Shown here piece after piece: positions 33,531 to 42,826 of a stretch of DNA of 46,309 nucleotides. A program made the translations under genes and the position numbers. Position 1 is the stretch's first letter. Each line of letters starts with the position of its first letter. The stretch comes from an uncultured Chloroflexota bacterium (GTDB lineage: Bacteria; Chloroflexota; UBA4733): contig CALBSQ010000255.1 of assembly GCA_937967325.1 (NCBI GenBank), positions 1-46,309 on the forward strand, in the 5' to 3' direction. The notes under the pieces are model-generated. The model saw nothing but the letters and a program-made list of their open reading frames with translations, ran no database searches and was not told the origin of the DNA.

Positions 33531-34511
33531 ATGGCCGGGCAAGACAAGGTGGACCTCGGGGCGCTGAGCGATCTCTGCACGCCCTGGTGTCTGCACGTGG
33601 TGACGACCCTGGGCATCGTCGACCGCATCGCGGCCGGGACCACCAGGATCGCAGACCTAGCGCGAGAGGCGGACGCCGACGCCGATTCCTTGCAGCGGGT
33701 GCTGCGGCACCTGGTCGGCAAGGGGGTTTTCGAGGAGCCGGCGCCCGGCCGGTTCGCGCTCAACGAGGCGGCCCGGGCGTCTCCGCGCTTCGGCCTGCAC
33801 CTCGACGGCATCGGCGGTCGCATGGCGCACGCCTGGGGCAGCATGCTCAGCGCGGTGCGGACCGGCAAACCCGCCTACGCGGAGGTCTTCGGCCGCCCCT
33901 TCTGGGACGACCTGGAGGCCCACCCGGACATCGCCACCAGCTTCGACGCGCTCATGGGGCCGGCCGGGCACGGCATCCCCGACCCCGATGTCCTGCTCAC
34001 GCCGAGCTGGGAGTCGGTGCTCACCGTGGTCGACGTCGGCGGCGGCACGGGGACGCTCCTGGCGGAGATTCTGCGCGCCCGGCCCGGGACCCGGGGCACG
34101 CTGGTCGACCTCCCGCGGACGGTCGTGCGATCCGACGAGGTCTTCCGGGCCGCGGGTGTGACCGAGCGCGTCACGGCCATCGGGCAGAGCTTCTTCGACC
34201 CGCTGCCGGCGGGAGCCGATCTCTACCTGCTGAAGAACGTGCTGGCCGACTGGCTCGATCAGGAAGCCAGGGCCATCCTGCGGCGCTGCGCCGAGGCGGC
34301 GCGTCCCGCCGGACGGGTCGTGATCCTGGGCGGGGTGTCGCCGGACGAGGCCGATGGCCCGTCGCCAGAGCTACTCATGATGGTGCTGGTTGGCGGGAAG
34401 CATCGCACCCTGGCCGAGTTCCGCGAGCTCGCCCAGGCGGCGGGGCTGGAGGTCACGGCCGCCGGCCGGCAGCCATCGGGCCGCTTCGTCGTCGAGTGTG
34501 GTCCGGTTTGA
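33531..34511 (+). CDS. Methyltransferase of the O-methyltransferase_2 family (hydroxyneurosporene/ASMT-like)
   Basis: This 326-residue protein is read from ATG 33531 (GGGAAGGA upstream); in-frame ATGs at 33501 and 33366 are possible but have no ribosome site. An N-terminal winged-helix dimerisation domain (LCTPWCLHVVTTLGIVDRIAAG...LQRVLRHLVGKGVFEE) is followed by a SAM site VVDVGGGTGTLLAEIL. The segment that carries the catalytic His in O-methyltransferases (HDW) reads KNVLADWLDQEA, so the usual base is absent and the chemistry may differ. It stands alone between a truncated gene and a minus-strand gene. Substrate unknown. Confidence 0.82.
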   Translation: MAGQDKVDLGALSDLCTPWCLHVVTTLGIVDRIAAGTTRIADLAREADADADSLQRVLRHLVGKGVFEEPAPGRFALNEAARASPRFGLHLDGIGGRMAHAWGSMLSAVRTGKPAYAEVFGRPFWDDLEAHPDIATSFDALMGPAGHGIPDPDVLLTPSWESVLTVVDVGGGTGTLLAEILRARPGTRGTLVDLPRTVVRSDEVFRAAGVTERVTAIGQSFFDPLPAGADLYLLKNVLADWLDQEARAILRRCAEAARPAGRVVILGGVSPDEADGPSPELLMMVLVGGKHRTLAEFRELAQAAGLEVTAAGRQPSGRFVVECGPV

Positions 34512-34610
34512 TGCTTCACCTCCTTGGACGGAATCCGGGCCGGATTCGAGCCGCGGGAACGCTCGTGTAGTTGCTACTGGCCTCCGGCTACGGGTCAACA
34601 GCCAGGCGAC

Positions 34611-36131
34611 CTAGCCGCTCGTGAGCACCTGATCGCCAACCTGCTGGAGCTGGGCGAGCGCGGTGCTCACGTCGGCTTTGCCGGCCGAGATATCGCTCCA
34701 GATGGACTTGGTCTTGGCTTCGAGATCGGCGTTGTCCCACCACGGGTACTGGCCGCTGACATCGGCCACGGTCTCGATGGCCTCCAGTTGTGGGTAGTCC
34801 TTCAGGACCGCTTTCCAAGACGCGCTCTGGTAGAAGGCCTTGCGCCCCGCCGCGCGCTTCATCACACCGGCGAAGTATCGCTCCAGCGTATCCTCGGCGT
34901 TGACAAAGCTCAACCATTCCCAAGTGACGTCCTTCTGGCGGCTGCTCCCGTTGATGGACCACTGGTTGGTCCAGGTCTGACTGGAAGGGTGCTGCCCGAG
35001 CGGGCCCTGTGGTATCGGAGCATAGCCCCAGTGGAGCTTCGAATTGGCGTCGAGGTGGTAGCCCGCCGTCCAGGAACCATCGAGGATCATGGAGTAGCCT
35101 TCATTGTCCAGGGACGCGTCCTTCGCATTCGCCGCCAGGTGGTACTGATTCTTCACGTCGAGGACGAACCGCAACGCCCCCTGCCCCTGCTGGTCGTTGA
35201 GCAGGAGGTGCTTATACGTCGCGTCGTAGAACTGTCCACCATTGGCGTACAGCCAAGGCAAGAAGCTACTGAAGCTACCGTAGCCGGTGGGCTGGAAGCC
35301 GCCCCGCACGACCTGGCTTCCTTGCGCTTTCACCAGCTTCTGCGCAGCGGCGACGAAGTCGTTGAAGGTCCAGTGCCACGTGAACGTGCGTGAGGGATCG
35401 AGCCCCACCTCCGTGAAGTGGTCGGTGTTGTAGGCGATGACATTGGTGGCCGGACCGTCGTAGGGAATGCCGTAGTGCTTCCCCTGGTAGGTGTTGTAGA
35501 ACAGACCGGTGTCGACGAAGTTGCCGAGCGCCATATCCTGCGTCCTGGCGATATAGGCGTCCAGCGGCTCCATCAGGTTCTGGACCATCAGATCATGTAT
35601 GAAGGCGACGGAGACCTGCGAGCTGTCATGCGGCGTGCCACCGGCGGTGTTGGTGATCCACTTCTCCCGCACGCCGCTGGTGCCGCTGGGCACGAACACG
35701 TAGCTGATGGTCACGTCGGGGTACTTCGCCTCGAAGTCCTTCTTGATCCCGTTGAAGTAGTTCGTGAGCACCGGCGTGGTCGGCCCCCACCAATCCAGGT
35801 GCTCGATCGTGACCTTCTGGCCTGCGGGCGCCGCTGAGCTCTGGGCCACGGCGGCGCTGCTGGCCGTGGTGGACGGCGCGGCGCTCGTCGCCGTCGCGAC
35901 CGAGGTCGTGGTCGACGGCGCCGCGCTTGCGCTCGCCGTTGTCGCGGCGCCGGACGTTGGCACAGCCGAGGCGGCGGCGCTCCCCGCGCTGGCGGCCGAG
36001 GCCGTCGTAACAGCCGTCACCGCCGGCGCGCCGCCGCCACAGGCAGCCAGGAGCGCCGTCCCGACAAGGCCCAGCGCGGTCGCGGCGCTATGCCGCAGAA
36101 AGGCTCGCCGTTGCACTGAAGCGGCCTGCAT
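34611..36131 (-). CDS. Sugar ABC transporter solute-binding lipoprotein (family 1)
   Basis: This 506-residue binding protein has GGAG 6 bp before ATG. The signal VQRRAFLRHSAATALGLVGTALLAAC has twin arginines and lipid Cys31. An unusually long low-complexity Ala/Ser/Thr linker (about 33-98) precedes the fold (VTIEHLDWWGPTTPVLTNYFNGIKKDFEAKYPDVTISYVFVPSGTSGVREKW; AYNTDHFTEVGLDPSRTFTWHWTFNDFVAAAQKL). A consensus promoter lies at 36253-36281. It has no permease partner in the window. It is divergent from the PhyH gene. Confidence 0.9.
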   Translation of the reverse strand: MQAASVQRRAFLRHSAATALGLVGTALLAACGGGAPAVTAVTTASAASAGSAAASAVPTSGAATTASASAAPSTTTSVATATSAAPSTTASSAAVAQSSAAPAGQKVTIEHLDWWGPTTPVLTNYFNGIKKDFEAKYPDVTISYVFVPSGTSGVREKWITNTAGGTPHDSSQVSVAFIHDLMVQNLMEPLDAYIARTQDMALGNFVDTGLFYNTYQGKHYGIPYDGPATNVIAYNTDHFTEVGLDPSRTFTWHWTFNDFVAAAQKLVKAQGSQVVRGGFQPTGYGSFSSFLPWLYANGGQFYDATYKHLLLNDQQGQGALRFVLDVKNQYHLAANAKDASLDNEGYSMILDGSWTAGYHLDANSKLHWGYAPIPQGPLGQHPSSQTWTNQWSINGSSRQKDVTWEWLSFVNAEDTLERYFAGVMKRAAGRKAFYQSASWKAVLKDYPQLEAIETVADVSGQYPWWDNADLEAKTKSIWSDISAGKADVSTALAQLQQVGDQVLTSG

Positions 36132-36252
36132 ATCGACTCCATTCCCCTATGGCGCACCAAGGTCAGTGAACACGCCAGGCAACCATGGACCGTCGAAACG
36201 AGACCAGCAACCGTGCATGGTCGCACGACGATGCCATTGCGCTGGTGGGGTG

Positions 36253-36281
36253 AGCATAGAGCAACCGCCTGGGGGTGTCAA
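36253..36281 (-). promoter_or_regulatory. Sigma70-type promoter for the solute-binding protein gene
   Basis: On the minus strand TTGACA (36281-36276) and TATGCT (36258-36253) have a 17-bp spacer. The leader to the ATG at 36131 would be about 115 nt, long enough to hold control signals; none was recognised. Confidence 0.65.
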
Positions 36282-36588
36282 ATCCAAGGACCGCGTTCGA
36301 CCGTTGAAGCGCCGAGGTCTCATCGTAGTAGCCGGAATCGGAGAGTCGGAGCGCTGCGAAGGCCTCGTTCCACAGACTCCGGAGCATGTCCCCGCCCTCC
36401 AGGTAACAGTGGGGTAGAATGGCGACAGCTCGTTAGCGACGTGCTGGCTATCATGTGCTCTGTCCTGGCACTCTGCACGGCTTGGGGGCTAGGAAGCCGA
36501 TGACATCGTGCCGGTTAGCTCAGCGGTGGCTCAACGAGAGCGCGCCAGGAAACGCTCAGCGGCCGGCAGGCAAGCAAAGGAGAATAGG
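36282..36588. other. Gene-free stretch upstream of the PhyH gene
   Basis: Apart from the minus-strand promoter just to the left and a weak plus-strand TAGAAT (36415-36420) without a -35, nothing is recognised here. An in-frame extension of the PhyH gene to GTG 36508 is possible but has no ribosome site. Confidence 0.4.
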
Positions 36589-37281
36589 TTGGTCCTGACA
36601 CCAGAGCAAGTCTGGCTGTTCCGCCTCACCGGCTACGTCAAGCTGCCGGGGATGTTCGACTCGGAAACGGTACAAGCACTGAACGACGCGATCCAGCATG
36701 ACATCGAGCACGCCGTGGAACCGGTCGTGCGCAACACGAGCGGGCGGATCGTACGCCTCTCCAACATCCTGGACCGGGCGCCGATCTTCCGGACCGCCGT
36801 CACCAGCCCGCGGGTGCTCGACCCGCTGGAGGATCTCCTCGGACCCAACATCGAGCTGCTGCGCAACCGCCACAACCACGCCACGTTGCGCCTCCCCGAC
36901 CCACGCGCGGAGGCGCTCCATCGAGACGTGCCGCAGTGGAGCCGTCCCATCGTGACGGTCCTCTTCTATCTCGAGGAGTCCACCTGCGAAAAGGGAGCAA
37001 CTCAGCTCGTGCCCGGCAGCCACCTGCTGCCCTGGGCGCGAGATCGTGACGCCGTTGCCCGCGCCGGGCTCGCAGACCAGGTCGTGCGGGTCGAGCTGCC
37101 GGCCGGCGGGCTGCTCGCCATCGACAGTCTGCTCTGGCACGGCGTCGGCCACAACCGCACCCAGCAGACGCGGACCAGCATGACGATCGGATATCACAGC
37201 GCCGACGACCTGGCTGCCGTCGAGGATCCCCAACGCCTCCTCGTCCGCGGCGCCCGCACCTACGCCGGCCATAGCTATTAG
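36589..37281 (+). CDS. Phytanoyl-CoA dioxygenase (PhyH)-family Fe(II)/2-oxoglutarate oxygenase
   Basis: Read from TTG 36589 (230 residues), because AAAGGAG lies 6 bp upstream and the protein then begins MVLTPEQVWLFRLTGYVKLPG, the usual PhyH opening. A GTG start at 36508 would add 27 basic residues. The iron ligands are His111 and Asp113 (HRD) and His184 (SLLWHGVGHN), with Arg195 for 2-oxoglutarate. The family hydroxylates unactivated carbons in lipids and many small metabolites; substrate unknown. It is convergent with the rhamnose operon. Confidence 0.87.
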   Translation: MVLTPEQVWLFRLTGYVKLPGMFDSETVQALNDAIQHDIEHAVEPVVRNTSGRIVRLSNILDRAPIFRTAVTSPRVLDPLEDLLGPNIELLRNRHNHATLRLPDPRAEALHRDVPQWSRPIVTVLFYLEESTCEKGATQLVPGSHLLPWARDRDAVARAGLADQVVRVELPAGGLLAIDSLLWHGVGHNRTQQTRTSMTIGYHSADDLAAVEDPQRLLVRGARTYAGHSY

Positions 37282-37442
37282 CGCCAGGGGCGGAGCAAGA
37301 AGAGGCCTCTCGACGAGTCGAGATGTCGGTGTGGCTCACCGGTACTGAATGCGCCGCCAACGCGCTATCCTGGGGCACGCCGGCCCACCGAAGTGGGGCC
37401 GGTCACCTGACGGTAGGCGCACCATTCCATGGATTCCACCTC

Positions 37443-39587
37443 CTACCGTGGGAACGCCGCGGCCACACCGCCGTCCACGGTGATTACGGTGCCCGTGGTC
37501 TTGCGCGAGCGGTCGGTGGCCAGCCACCAAGCCGCCTCGGCCACGTCCTCCGGAAAGATAGCGACCCCGAGCAGATTGCGCTTGCGGTAGAAGTCTTCGA
37601 GCCCCTCCTCCGAAATACCGTGCGCCGAGGCGCGCGCCCGACGCAGCTCCTCCGACCACAAGGTCGAGCCGCGGAAGACGGCGTCGGGATTCAACATGTT
37701 GACGCGGATGCCGAACTCGCCCAGCTCGATGGCAGCGACGCGGGCGAGCTGCGCCTGCGCCGACTTGGCGGCGGAATAGGCGCCGAATTCCTTGCCAGGC
37801 GCCATGGTGTTCTTGGTCACCACGAAGATGATGTTGCCCCCAATGCCCTGCCGCTTGAAGAGGCGAATGGCCTCGCGCGTCACCAGGAAATGGCCAGTGG
37901 CGTTGACGTCCAGGCTGCGCTGCCATTCCGTCAGGCTCAGCTTGTCGAGCGCGCTGAATGGCGCGATGCCGGCGTTGGAGACCAGGATGTCCAGACCGCC
38001 GAAGGCGGCCACGGTGTCGGCAAACATGGCCTGCACCTCCGCCTCGTCCGCCACGTTGCAGCGCACGGCGATGGCCCTACCGGCGCCGTGACGCCTGTTC
38101 AGCTCCTCCGCCAGTTGGCAGGCGCTGTCCAGATTGACGTCGCTTATTACCACGTGCGCGCCGTCCTGGCAGAGGCGGATGGCAATGGCGCGCCCGATGC
38201 CGCCGGCGGCCCCCGTCACCAGCGCGACGCGACGCGACAGCTCGGCTTCGGGCGGCGCCAGCGTCAGCTTGTACAGCTCTAGCGGCCAGTATTCGACGCC
38301 GAAGCAGTCCTGCGCGCTCAGCGAGTCGTAGCGGTCCACCGATTCAGCATCGCGAATGGTGGCAACCGCGTGGTGGTAGATGTCGGCCGCCACGCGCGCC
38401 GCTTTGGCGTCACGGCCCAGGGCAACCATCCCAAGTCCCGGGATGAGCAGCACGCGCGGGCGCGGATCGACCGGCGCCGGCGCCGCTTTGGCCGCGACAG
38501 AGCATATCTGGACGTAAGACACGTACTCCTGTGCCCAGGCTCCCCAGGCCGGCTCCAGCGCCTGCTCGATAGCCGCGACAGCGGCGCCTTCGTCTGCCGC
38601 TTGCTCCACCTGGAACAGGGGGACGTAGAGCGGCGTGCGCTTGGTGTTCATCAGGTGGTCCGGCGTCGCCGGACCGATCTGGGAGAGACGCGCGGCATGT
38701 GGGTCGGAGGCGAACGACAGCACATCGGGCGCGTCGTCAAAGCGGAGCACCACGCGTCCGGACGCCGGCACTTCCAGCGTCTGGCTGGGCGGCAACACGT
38801 CGCCACCGGCCGTCGTGCGCGCGGCGAGTCCACGGATGAGCGGGGCGACGGCCACGAACATGCGGCGGCGTGCCGCCGCGTCGAGCCCCTCCGCCCTTGC
38901 GCCAGGGGGCGACATGCTGGTCGATCGCTGCCGGGCAATGAACTGTTCCGCCTGGGTGACTATGGCGATGGTGTCCTCATAGGCCTCGCGGGCGTTCGCC
39001 CCCCAGGTGATGAGACCGTGCTTTTCCAGGATGATCGACGTCGCACCGGGCGTGCCGGCAAACGCCTCGCCGACACGCTTCGACAGCGCGAAGCCGGGCC
39101 GCTGATAGTCGATCCAAACGGCGCCGGAACCAAGCGCCTCGGCGACCCAGCGACGCCCGTTGGGCGTGTTGGTCAGCGCCAGGATGGCGTCGGCGTGCGT
39201 GTGGATGATGAAGCGGGGAGGCAGAAACCCGTGCAACAGCGTCTCGATGGAGGGGCGTGGGGAGGCCGGCTCCATCAAGGTGTAGGCGAGATAGGCCACC
39301 ATCTCCTCGTCGGTCATGGTCGCGAGCGTCTGGAGTGGCAGTAGGTCGTCCAGACGGACACCCGGGAAGTCGCGCGGTTGGATCGTACGCAGGTCCGACC
39401 CGGAGCCTTTGATCCGCAGCACGCTGACCTGCCGGCCTCGGAAATCCGTCTCCGTCACCTTGGCCGACGTGTTGCCGCCGCCCCACACCACGAGGCGCTG
39501 ATCGGCCCCAACCAACCGAGAGGCATAGAGCAGTCCCTCCAGCTCCGGCTGCGCGGACGCCTCCGCCTCAACCCATCTGCTTTCCAT
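37443..39587 (-). CDS. rhaEW: Bifunctional rhamnulose-1-phosphate aldolase / lactaldehyde dehydrogenase
   Basis: This 714-residue fusion starts at ATG 39587 (GGAG 7 bp upstream; the frame is open for 23 more codons without a ribosome site). Residues 1-445 are a class II aldolase with zinc ligands in IIHTHADAIL (His129, His131) and His190 (LEKHGLITWG). Residues 455-714 are an SDR dehydrogenase with TGAAGGIG (458-465) and AYSAAKSAQAQL (Tyr/Lys). This matches RhaEW, which splits L-rhamnulose-1-phosphate into DHAP and L-lactaldehyde and oxidises the latter to lactate, known from Chloroflexus and Bacillus. It is the last gene of the operon with rhaB and follows the glycosidase gene by 81 bp. Confidence 0.92.
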   Translation of the reverse strand: MESRWVEAEASAQPELEGLLYASRLVGADQRLVVWGGGNTSAKVTETDFRGRQVSVLRIKGSGSDLRTIQPRDFPGVRLDDLLPLQTLATMTDEEMVAYLAYTLMEPASPRPSIETLLHGFLPPRFIIHTHADAILALTNTPNGRRWVAEALGSGAVWIDYQRPGFALSKRVGEAFAGTPGATSIILEKHGLITWGANAREAYEDTIAIVTQAEQFIARQRSTSMSPPGARAEGLDAAARRRMFVAVAPLIRGLAARTTAGGDVLPPSQTLEVPASGRVVLRFDDAPDVLSFASDPHAARLSQIGPATPDHLMNTKRTPLYVPLFQVEQAADEGAAVAAIEQALEPAWGAWAQEYVSYVQICSVAAKAAPAPVDPRPRVLLIPGLGMVALGRDAKAARVAADIYHHAVATIRDAESVDRYDSLSAQDCFGVEYWPLELYKLTLAPPEAELSRRVALVTGAAGGIGRAIAIRLCQDGAHVVISDVNLDSACQLAEELNRRHGAGRAIAVRCNVADEAEVQAMFADTVAAFGGLDILVSNAGIAPFSALDKLSLTEWQRSLDVNATGHFLVTREAIRLFKRQGIGGNIIFVVTKNTMAPGKEFGAYSAAKSAQAQLARVAAIELGEFGIRVNMLNPDAVFRGSTLWSEELRRARASAHGISEEGLEDFYRKRNLLGVAIFPEDVAEAAWWLATDRSRKTTGTVITVDGGVAAAFPR

Positions 39588-39668
39588 CGCCCGCTCCGTA
39601 GCTTTCTTTCCTGCCTCGAACAACCAGGTCAGCATAGCGGGATTCCGGCGCGGCACGCAAAGGGGACC

Positions 39669-41288
39669 TCACCCCCGAGATTCCAGCACCAGCACCCAGT
39701 CTTGAAATACCGGCGGATGCGGAATCTTCCAGTTGCCGGCAGCATCGGCCACGACGTCGCCACAGGCGTGCTCCTCACCGTTCACCGGGTTGAAAAAGTA
39801 GGCGAGGTAGCCGACTCCGGACTCAAGTTCCGTAACCGTGAAGCCGGCGGACATCCACATCCAGGCGGTTCCCCAGGGGAAGTAGATGACGCGGACCTCG
39901 CCGGGAATGCCGGCCGCGTAGGGGCGCAGAAAGTTGTCGGGACCTGCCGCGTGCGAGACCCAGGTCTGATGGGGCTCGAAGCGATGCCAGGGATAGCGCT
40001 CCAGCAGTCGCTTGCCCAGGCCGAGCTGGGCTGATCCCGGCAACTGGTAGGCGTCTTCCCAAGGCGTGTCGCCCCAGGAGAAGCCGTGCGGTGATGGGCC
40101 ATAAGGTCGCTCGCGCGTGTTGACCTGCCAGATGCCGTTGGCGCCGTAGGTATGACCGGCGGCGCCCGAGAGCGCACAGGCCCAGAACATCAGCCGCTGG
40201 ATCTCCTGCCGGCTGGCTTCCAGGATGCCCTCGTAGCACACCTCGCTGTTGATCACCGGCAGCACCGGCTCGCTGGCATACGATCGCGCCACGCAGGTCA
40301 CCGTCGGCTTGACGCTCTCGCGGTCCCCGTGGCCGGTCTGCAGCATGTCGAGGTCCAGCAGCGCGGCATCGCCGACCTGATCGCGCGACGAGGCCGGGGA
40401 GGTGGGGTGCAGCGTGACCGGATGCTGGTACGGATCGATCCGCCGCACATAGGCGGCCAGGTCGGCCCATTGCTGTCGCTGCAGCAGCCGGTCGCCGCCC
40501 TTGTCCTCCGAAAGGTAGTAGGGCATGGTCGCCTCACCGGCCAGGCACCACACCACCGGATAGGCGCCGTAGCGAGCGACCAGATAGCGCCAGTGCTGCC
40601 TCATGCGCTCCGCGCCCATCCAGCGCACGAAGTAGCCCCAGCAGCCGACGATGCAGGGGACCAGGCCGGCGTCAACCAGTGAGGCGATGCGCAAGTCGGC
40701 CGCATCGAAGTAGGCGGGATTGATCCGCTCGTAGTCGGCCTCCCATGGGAAGCCGGCCTCGTTGGCGCCGCGCGGATCGAAAGCCGGCATGTCGGGGTAG
40801 AGGCCGGCCACGATCTGGATGACGGTGAACCCTTTCGCCACACGATCGGCGGTCAGCAGACGGAAGTCGTGGGGCCAGCGCAGGCGGCTGCAAAGCCCCA
40901 TCCACCAGGTATCGCCGAGCCAGAAAAACGGGGCGCCGTCCACGTGCTCCAGGTAGCGGCGGCTCGCCGCCATGCGCAGGGGACCATGCCGATAGAGCGG
41001 ATTGGTCCCGGCGTACGGAGCGACCTCCACGCCGCCTTCCTGGCCGTGCAGGTCGCTGTTGCCGGCATCCGAGCACACGGTGACGTAGCGATGCAAGCCG
41101 ACCTGGGAGCTGGCATAGCGCACCCGCCAGGCCTGGTCGCCAGACCAGAAAGCCGGCACGCGCCACGCTTTGCCATCGGGCGCCATGACCACGACGTCCA
41201 GCTCGACGTCGTGGAATGGGTCCGCGTAACGCTGACCCGACCGAAACGTCCACTCGGTCATCTGGTTCTGGATCGCATGCTGTAGCAC
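39669..41288 (-). CDS. DUF5060/DUF4038 glycoside hydrolase (GH140 apiosidase-like), cytoplasmic
   Basis: This 539-residue protein starts at GTG 41288 with AGGAG 5-6 bp upstream. An N-terminal beta-sandwich (DUF5060-like, 10-95) leads to a (beta/alpha)8 barrel of the DUF4038 type with FFWLGDTWWMGL (121-132), Glu252 in CLAGEATMPYY and Glu349/Glu353 in VINSEVCYEG, likely acid/base and nucleophile candidates, then a small C-terminal beta domain (collagen-binding-like). DUF4038 includes GH140, which cleaves apiose from rhamnogalacturonan II, but the family is broad. No signal peptide, so it would act on imported oligosaccharides. It lies between rhaB and rhaEW, which suggests it releases rhamnose or a rhamnose-linked sugar. 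Confidence 0.8.
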   Translation of the reverse strand: MLQHAIQNQMTEWTFRSGQRYADPFHDVELDVVVMAPDGKAWRVPAFWSGDQAWRVRYASSQVGLHRYVTVCSDAGNSDLHGQEGGVEVAPYAGTNPLYRHGPLRMAASRRYLEHVDGAPFFWLGDTWWMGLCSRLRWPHDFRLLTADRVAKGFTVIQIVAGLYPDMPAFDPRGANEAGFPWEADYERINPAYFDAADLRIASLVDAGLVPCIVGCWGYFVRWMGAERMRQHWRYLVARYGAYPVVWCLAGEATMPYYLSEDKGGDRLLQRQQWADLAAYVRRIDPYQHPVTLHPTSPASSRDQVGDAALLDLDMLQTGHGDRESVKPTVTCVARSYASEPVLPVINSEVCYEGILEASRQEIQRLMFWACALSGAAGHTYGANGIWQVNTRERPYGPSPHGFSWGDTPWEDAYQLPGSAQLGLGKRLLERYPWHRFEPHQTWVSHAAGPDNFLRPYAAGIPGEVRVIYFPWGTAWMWMSAGFTVTELESGVGYLAYFFNPVNGEEHACGDVVADAAGNWKIPHPPVFQDWVLVLESRG

Positions 41289-41318
41289 GATGGCTCCTGT
41301 TCTATCGTTTAGGGCATC

Positions 41319-42812
41319 CTATCTACCGGGCCTCGCGGCTCCCAGTGCTAACAGGGCCTTGAAGCGTTGATAGGCTTGCTCCCATGCCGCGCTGTCTGCC
41401 GGCTCGTAGGTTTCCAGGTTGAAGGAGTCGCGAATGAGGCGCCGTCCATCGGCGAGCGAGGCGAGATGCCCGGTGGAGATGGCCTGGACGAGCACGTTAC
41501 CGGCTGCCGTGGCCTCGACCGGCCCGGCCACCACGCGGCAGCCGGTAGCATTGGCGGCCATCTGGCAGAGCAGACGGTTGCGGCTGCCGCCGCCCACCAC
41601 GTGGACGACCGTGGCAGCCGTGCCGCGGACGGCGGCGATGGCCTCGAGCACGTGGCGGTACTTCAGCGCCAGGCTCTCCAGGATGCAGCGCGTCAGCGCC
41701 GGTGGGCCGGGCGGCAGTGGCTGGCCCGTCTCGGCGCAACGCCGGGCCAGGGCCACCGGCATATTCGAGGGATTCAGCAGGCCGGGCGCATCCGGATCGA
41801 CCAGCGCCACGAACGGCGGCGCGTCCTCGGCGGACGCGAGCAGCTCTTCGTAGGTGGAGCTGGCGCCGCTGCGTGCCCAGGCACGCCGGCACTCTTGCAG
41901 CAGCCACAATCCCATGACGTTCTTAGAGTAGCGGAACGTGCCGTTGACCCCGCCCTCGTTGGTGAAGTTCTGTTGCAGACTCGCCGCCGTGATAATTGGC
42001 TGCTCGACTTCGACGCCCACAATTGACCAGGTGCCGGAGCTGACGTATGCGGCATTGTGACCAGTCAGCGGGATGGCGGCGACGGCGGAGCCGGTATCGT
42101 GGGTGGCAGGCGCCACCACTGGGACGCCGCGCAGTCCCGTCTCGGCAACCACCGAGACCCGTAGGTCACCGAGCAGCGTACCGGGCAACGCGATAGACGG
42201 CAGGATGTGCGTTGGAATACCCAAGCGGTCCAGCAGGGTCGTGGCCCAGCCGCCGCGGTAGTCCAGCATCTGCGTTGTCGTGGCGTTGGTGAACTCCGCC
42301 ACCGCGCGTCCGGTAAGCCAGTAGTTGAGCAGGTCAGGCACCATGAGGAACGTCCGGGCCGCGGCCAACGAGGCACTCCGACCGCGCGCCATCGCCAGCA
42401 GTTGATAGAGCGTGTTGATCTGCATGAATTGGATTCCCGTGGCGGCGAAGATCTCCTCTCGCGGCGCCCGCGCAAATGCCGCCTCCAGCATGCCGTCGGT
42501 GCGATGATCCCGGTAGTGGCGGGGGTTTCCGAGCAGCTCACCATCAGCCCCCAGCAGGCCAAAGTCGACGCCCCAGCCATCGATGCCGATAGAAGCAACC
42601 GCCTTGCCCTGCTCCTGCCCGACTCTGGTCAGCCCATTTGTGACGTCGCCATAGAGGCGGAGGATGTCCCAATAGAGACTGTTCCCAACCTGCACGGGCA
42701 CGTTGGCAAATCGGTGCGCCTCGGACAGCTCCAGCTTCCCGGTGTCGAGCGATCCCAGCATGACGCGGCCGCTCTCCGCGCCCAGATCAACGGCTATGAA
42801 GCTTGCGGGCAA
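41319..42812 (-). CDS. rhaB: L-rhamnulokinase
   Basis: This 497-residue FGGY-family kinase has the N-terminal phosphate-1 loop AVDLGAESGRVMLG (8-21), GIDGWGVDFGLL with the catalytic-base Asp, the rhamnulokinase-typical NPRHYRDHRTDGM and GIQFMQINTLYQLLA, and the ATP-binding HVVGGGSRNRLLCQMAANATGCRVVAGPVEATAAGN. It phosphorylates L-rhamnulose, feeding RhaEW. It sits 30 bp from the glycosidase gene and 14 bp from the oxidoreductase gene. The isomerase step (RhaA/RhaI) is not in the window. Confidence 0.93.
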   Translation of the reverse strand: MPASFIAVDLGAESGRVMLGSLDTGKLELSEAHRFANVPVQVGNSLYWDILRLYGDVTNGLTRVGQEQGKAVASIGIDGWGVDFGLLGADGELLGNPRHYRDHRTDGMLEAAFARAPREEIFAATGIQFMQINTLYQLLAMARGRSASLAAARTFLMVPDLLNYWLTGRAVAEFTNATTTQMLDYRGGWATTLLDRLGIPTHILPSIALPGTLLGDLRVSVVAETGLRGVPVVAPATHDTGSAVAAIPLTGHNAAYVSSGTWSIVGVEVEQPIITAASLQQNFTNEGGVNGTFRYSKNVMGLWLLQECRRAWARSGASSTYEELLASAEDAPPFVALVDPDAPGLLNPSNMPVALARRCAETGQPLPPGPPALTRCILESLALKYRHVLEAIAAVRGTAATVVHVVGGGSRNRLLCQMAANATGCRVVAGPVEATAAGNVLVQAISTGHLASLADGRRLIRDSFNLETYEPADSAAWEQAYQRFKALLALGAARPGR

Positions 42813-42826
42813 CGGCGCCTCCTCCC

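Noticed and set aside
36509..36560. tRNA-like stretch (GCCGGTTAGCTCAGCGGT...)
   Set aside because: The start resembles an acceptor and D arm, but no anticodon stem or GGTTCGA T-loop follows.
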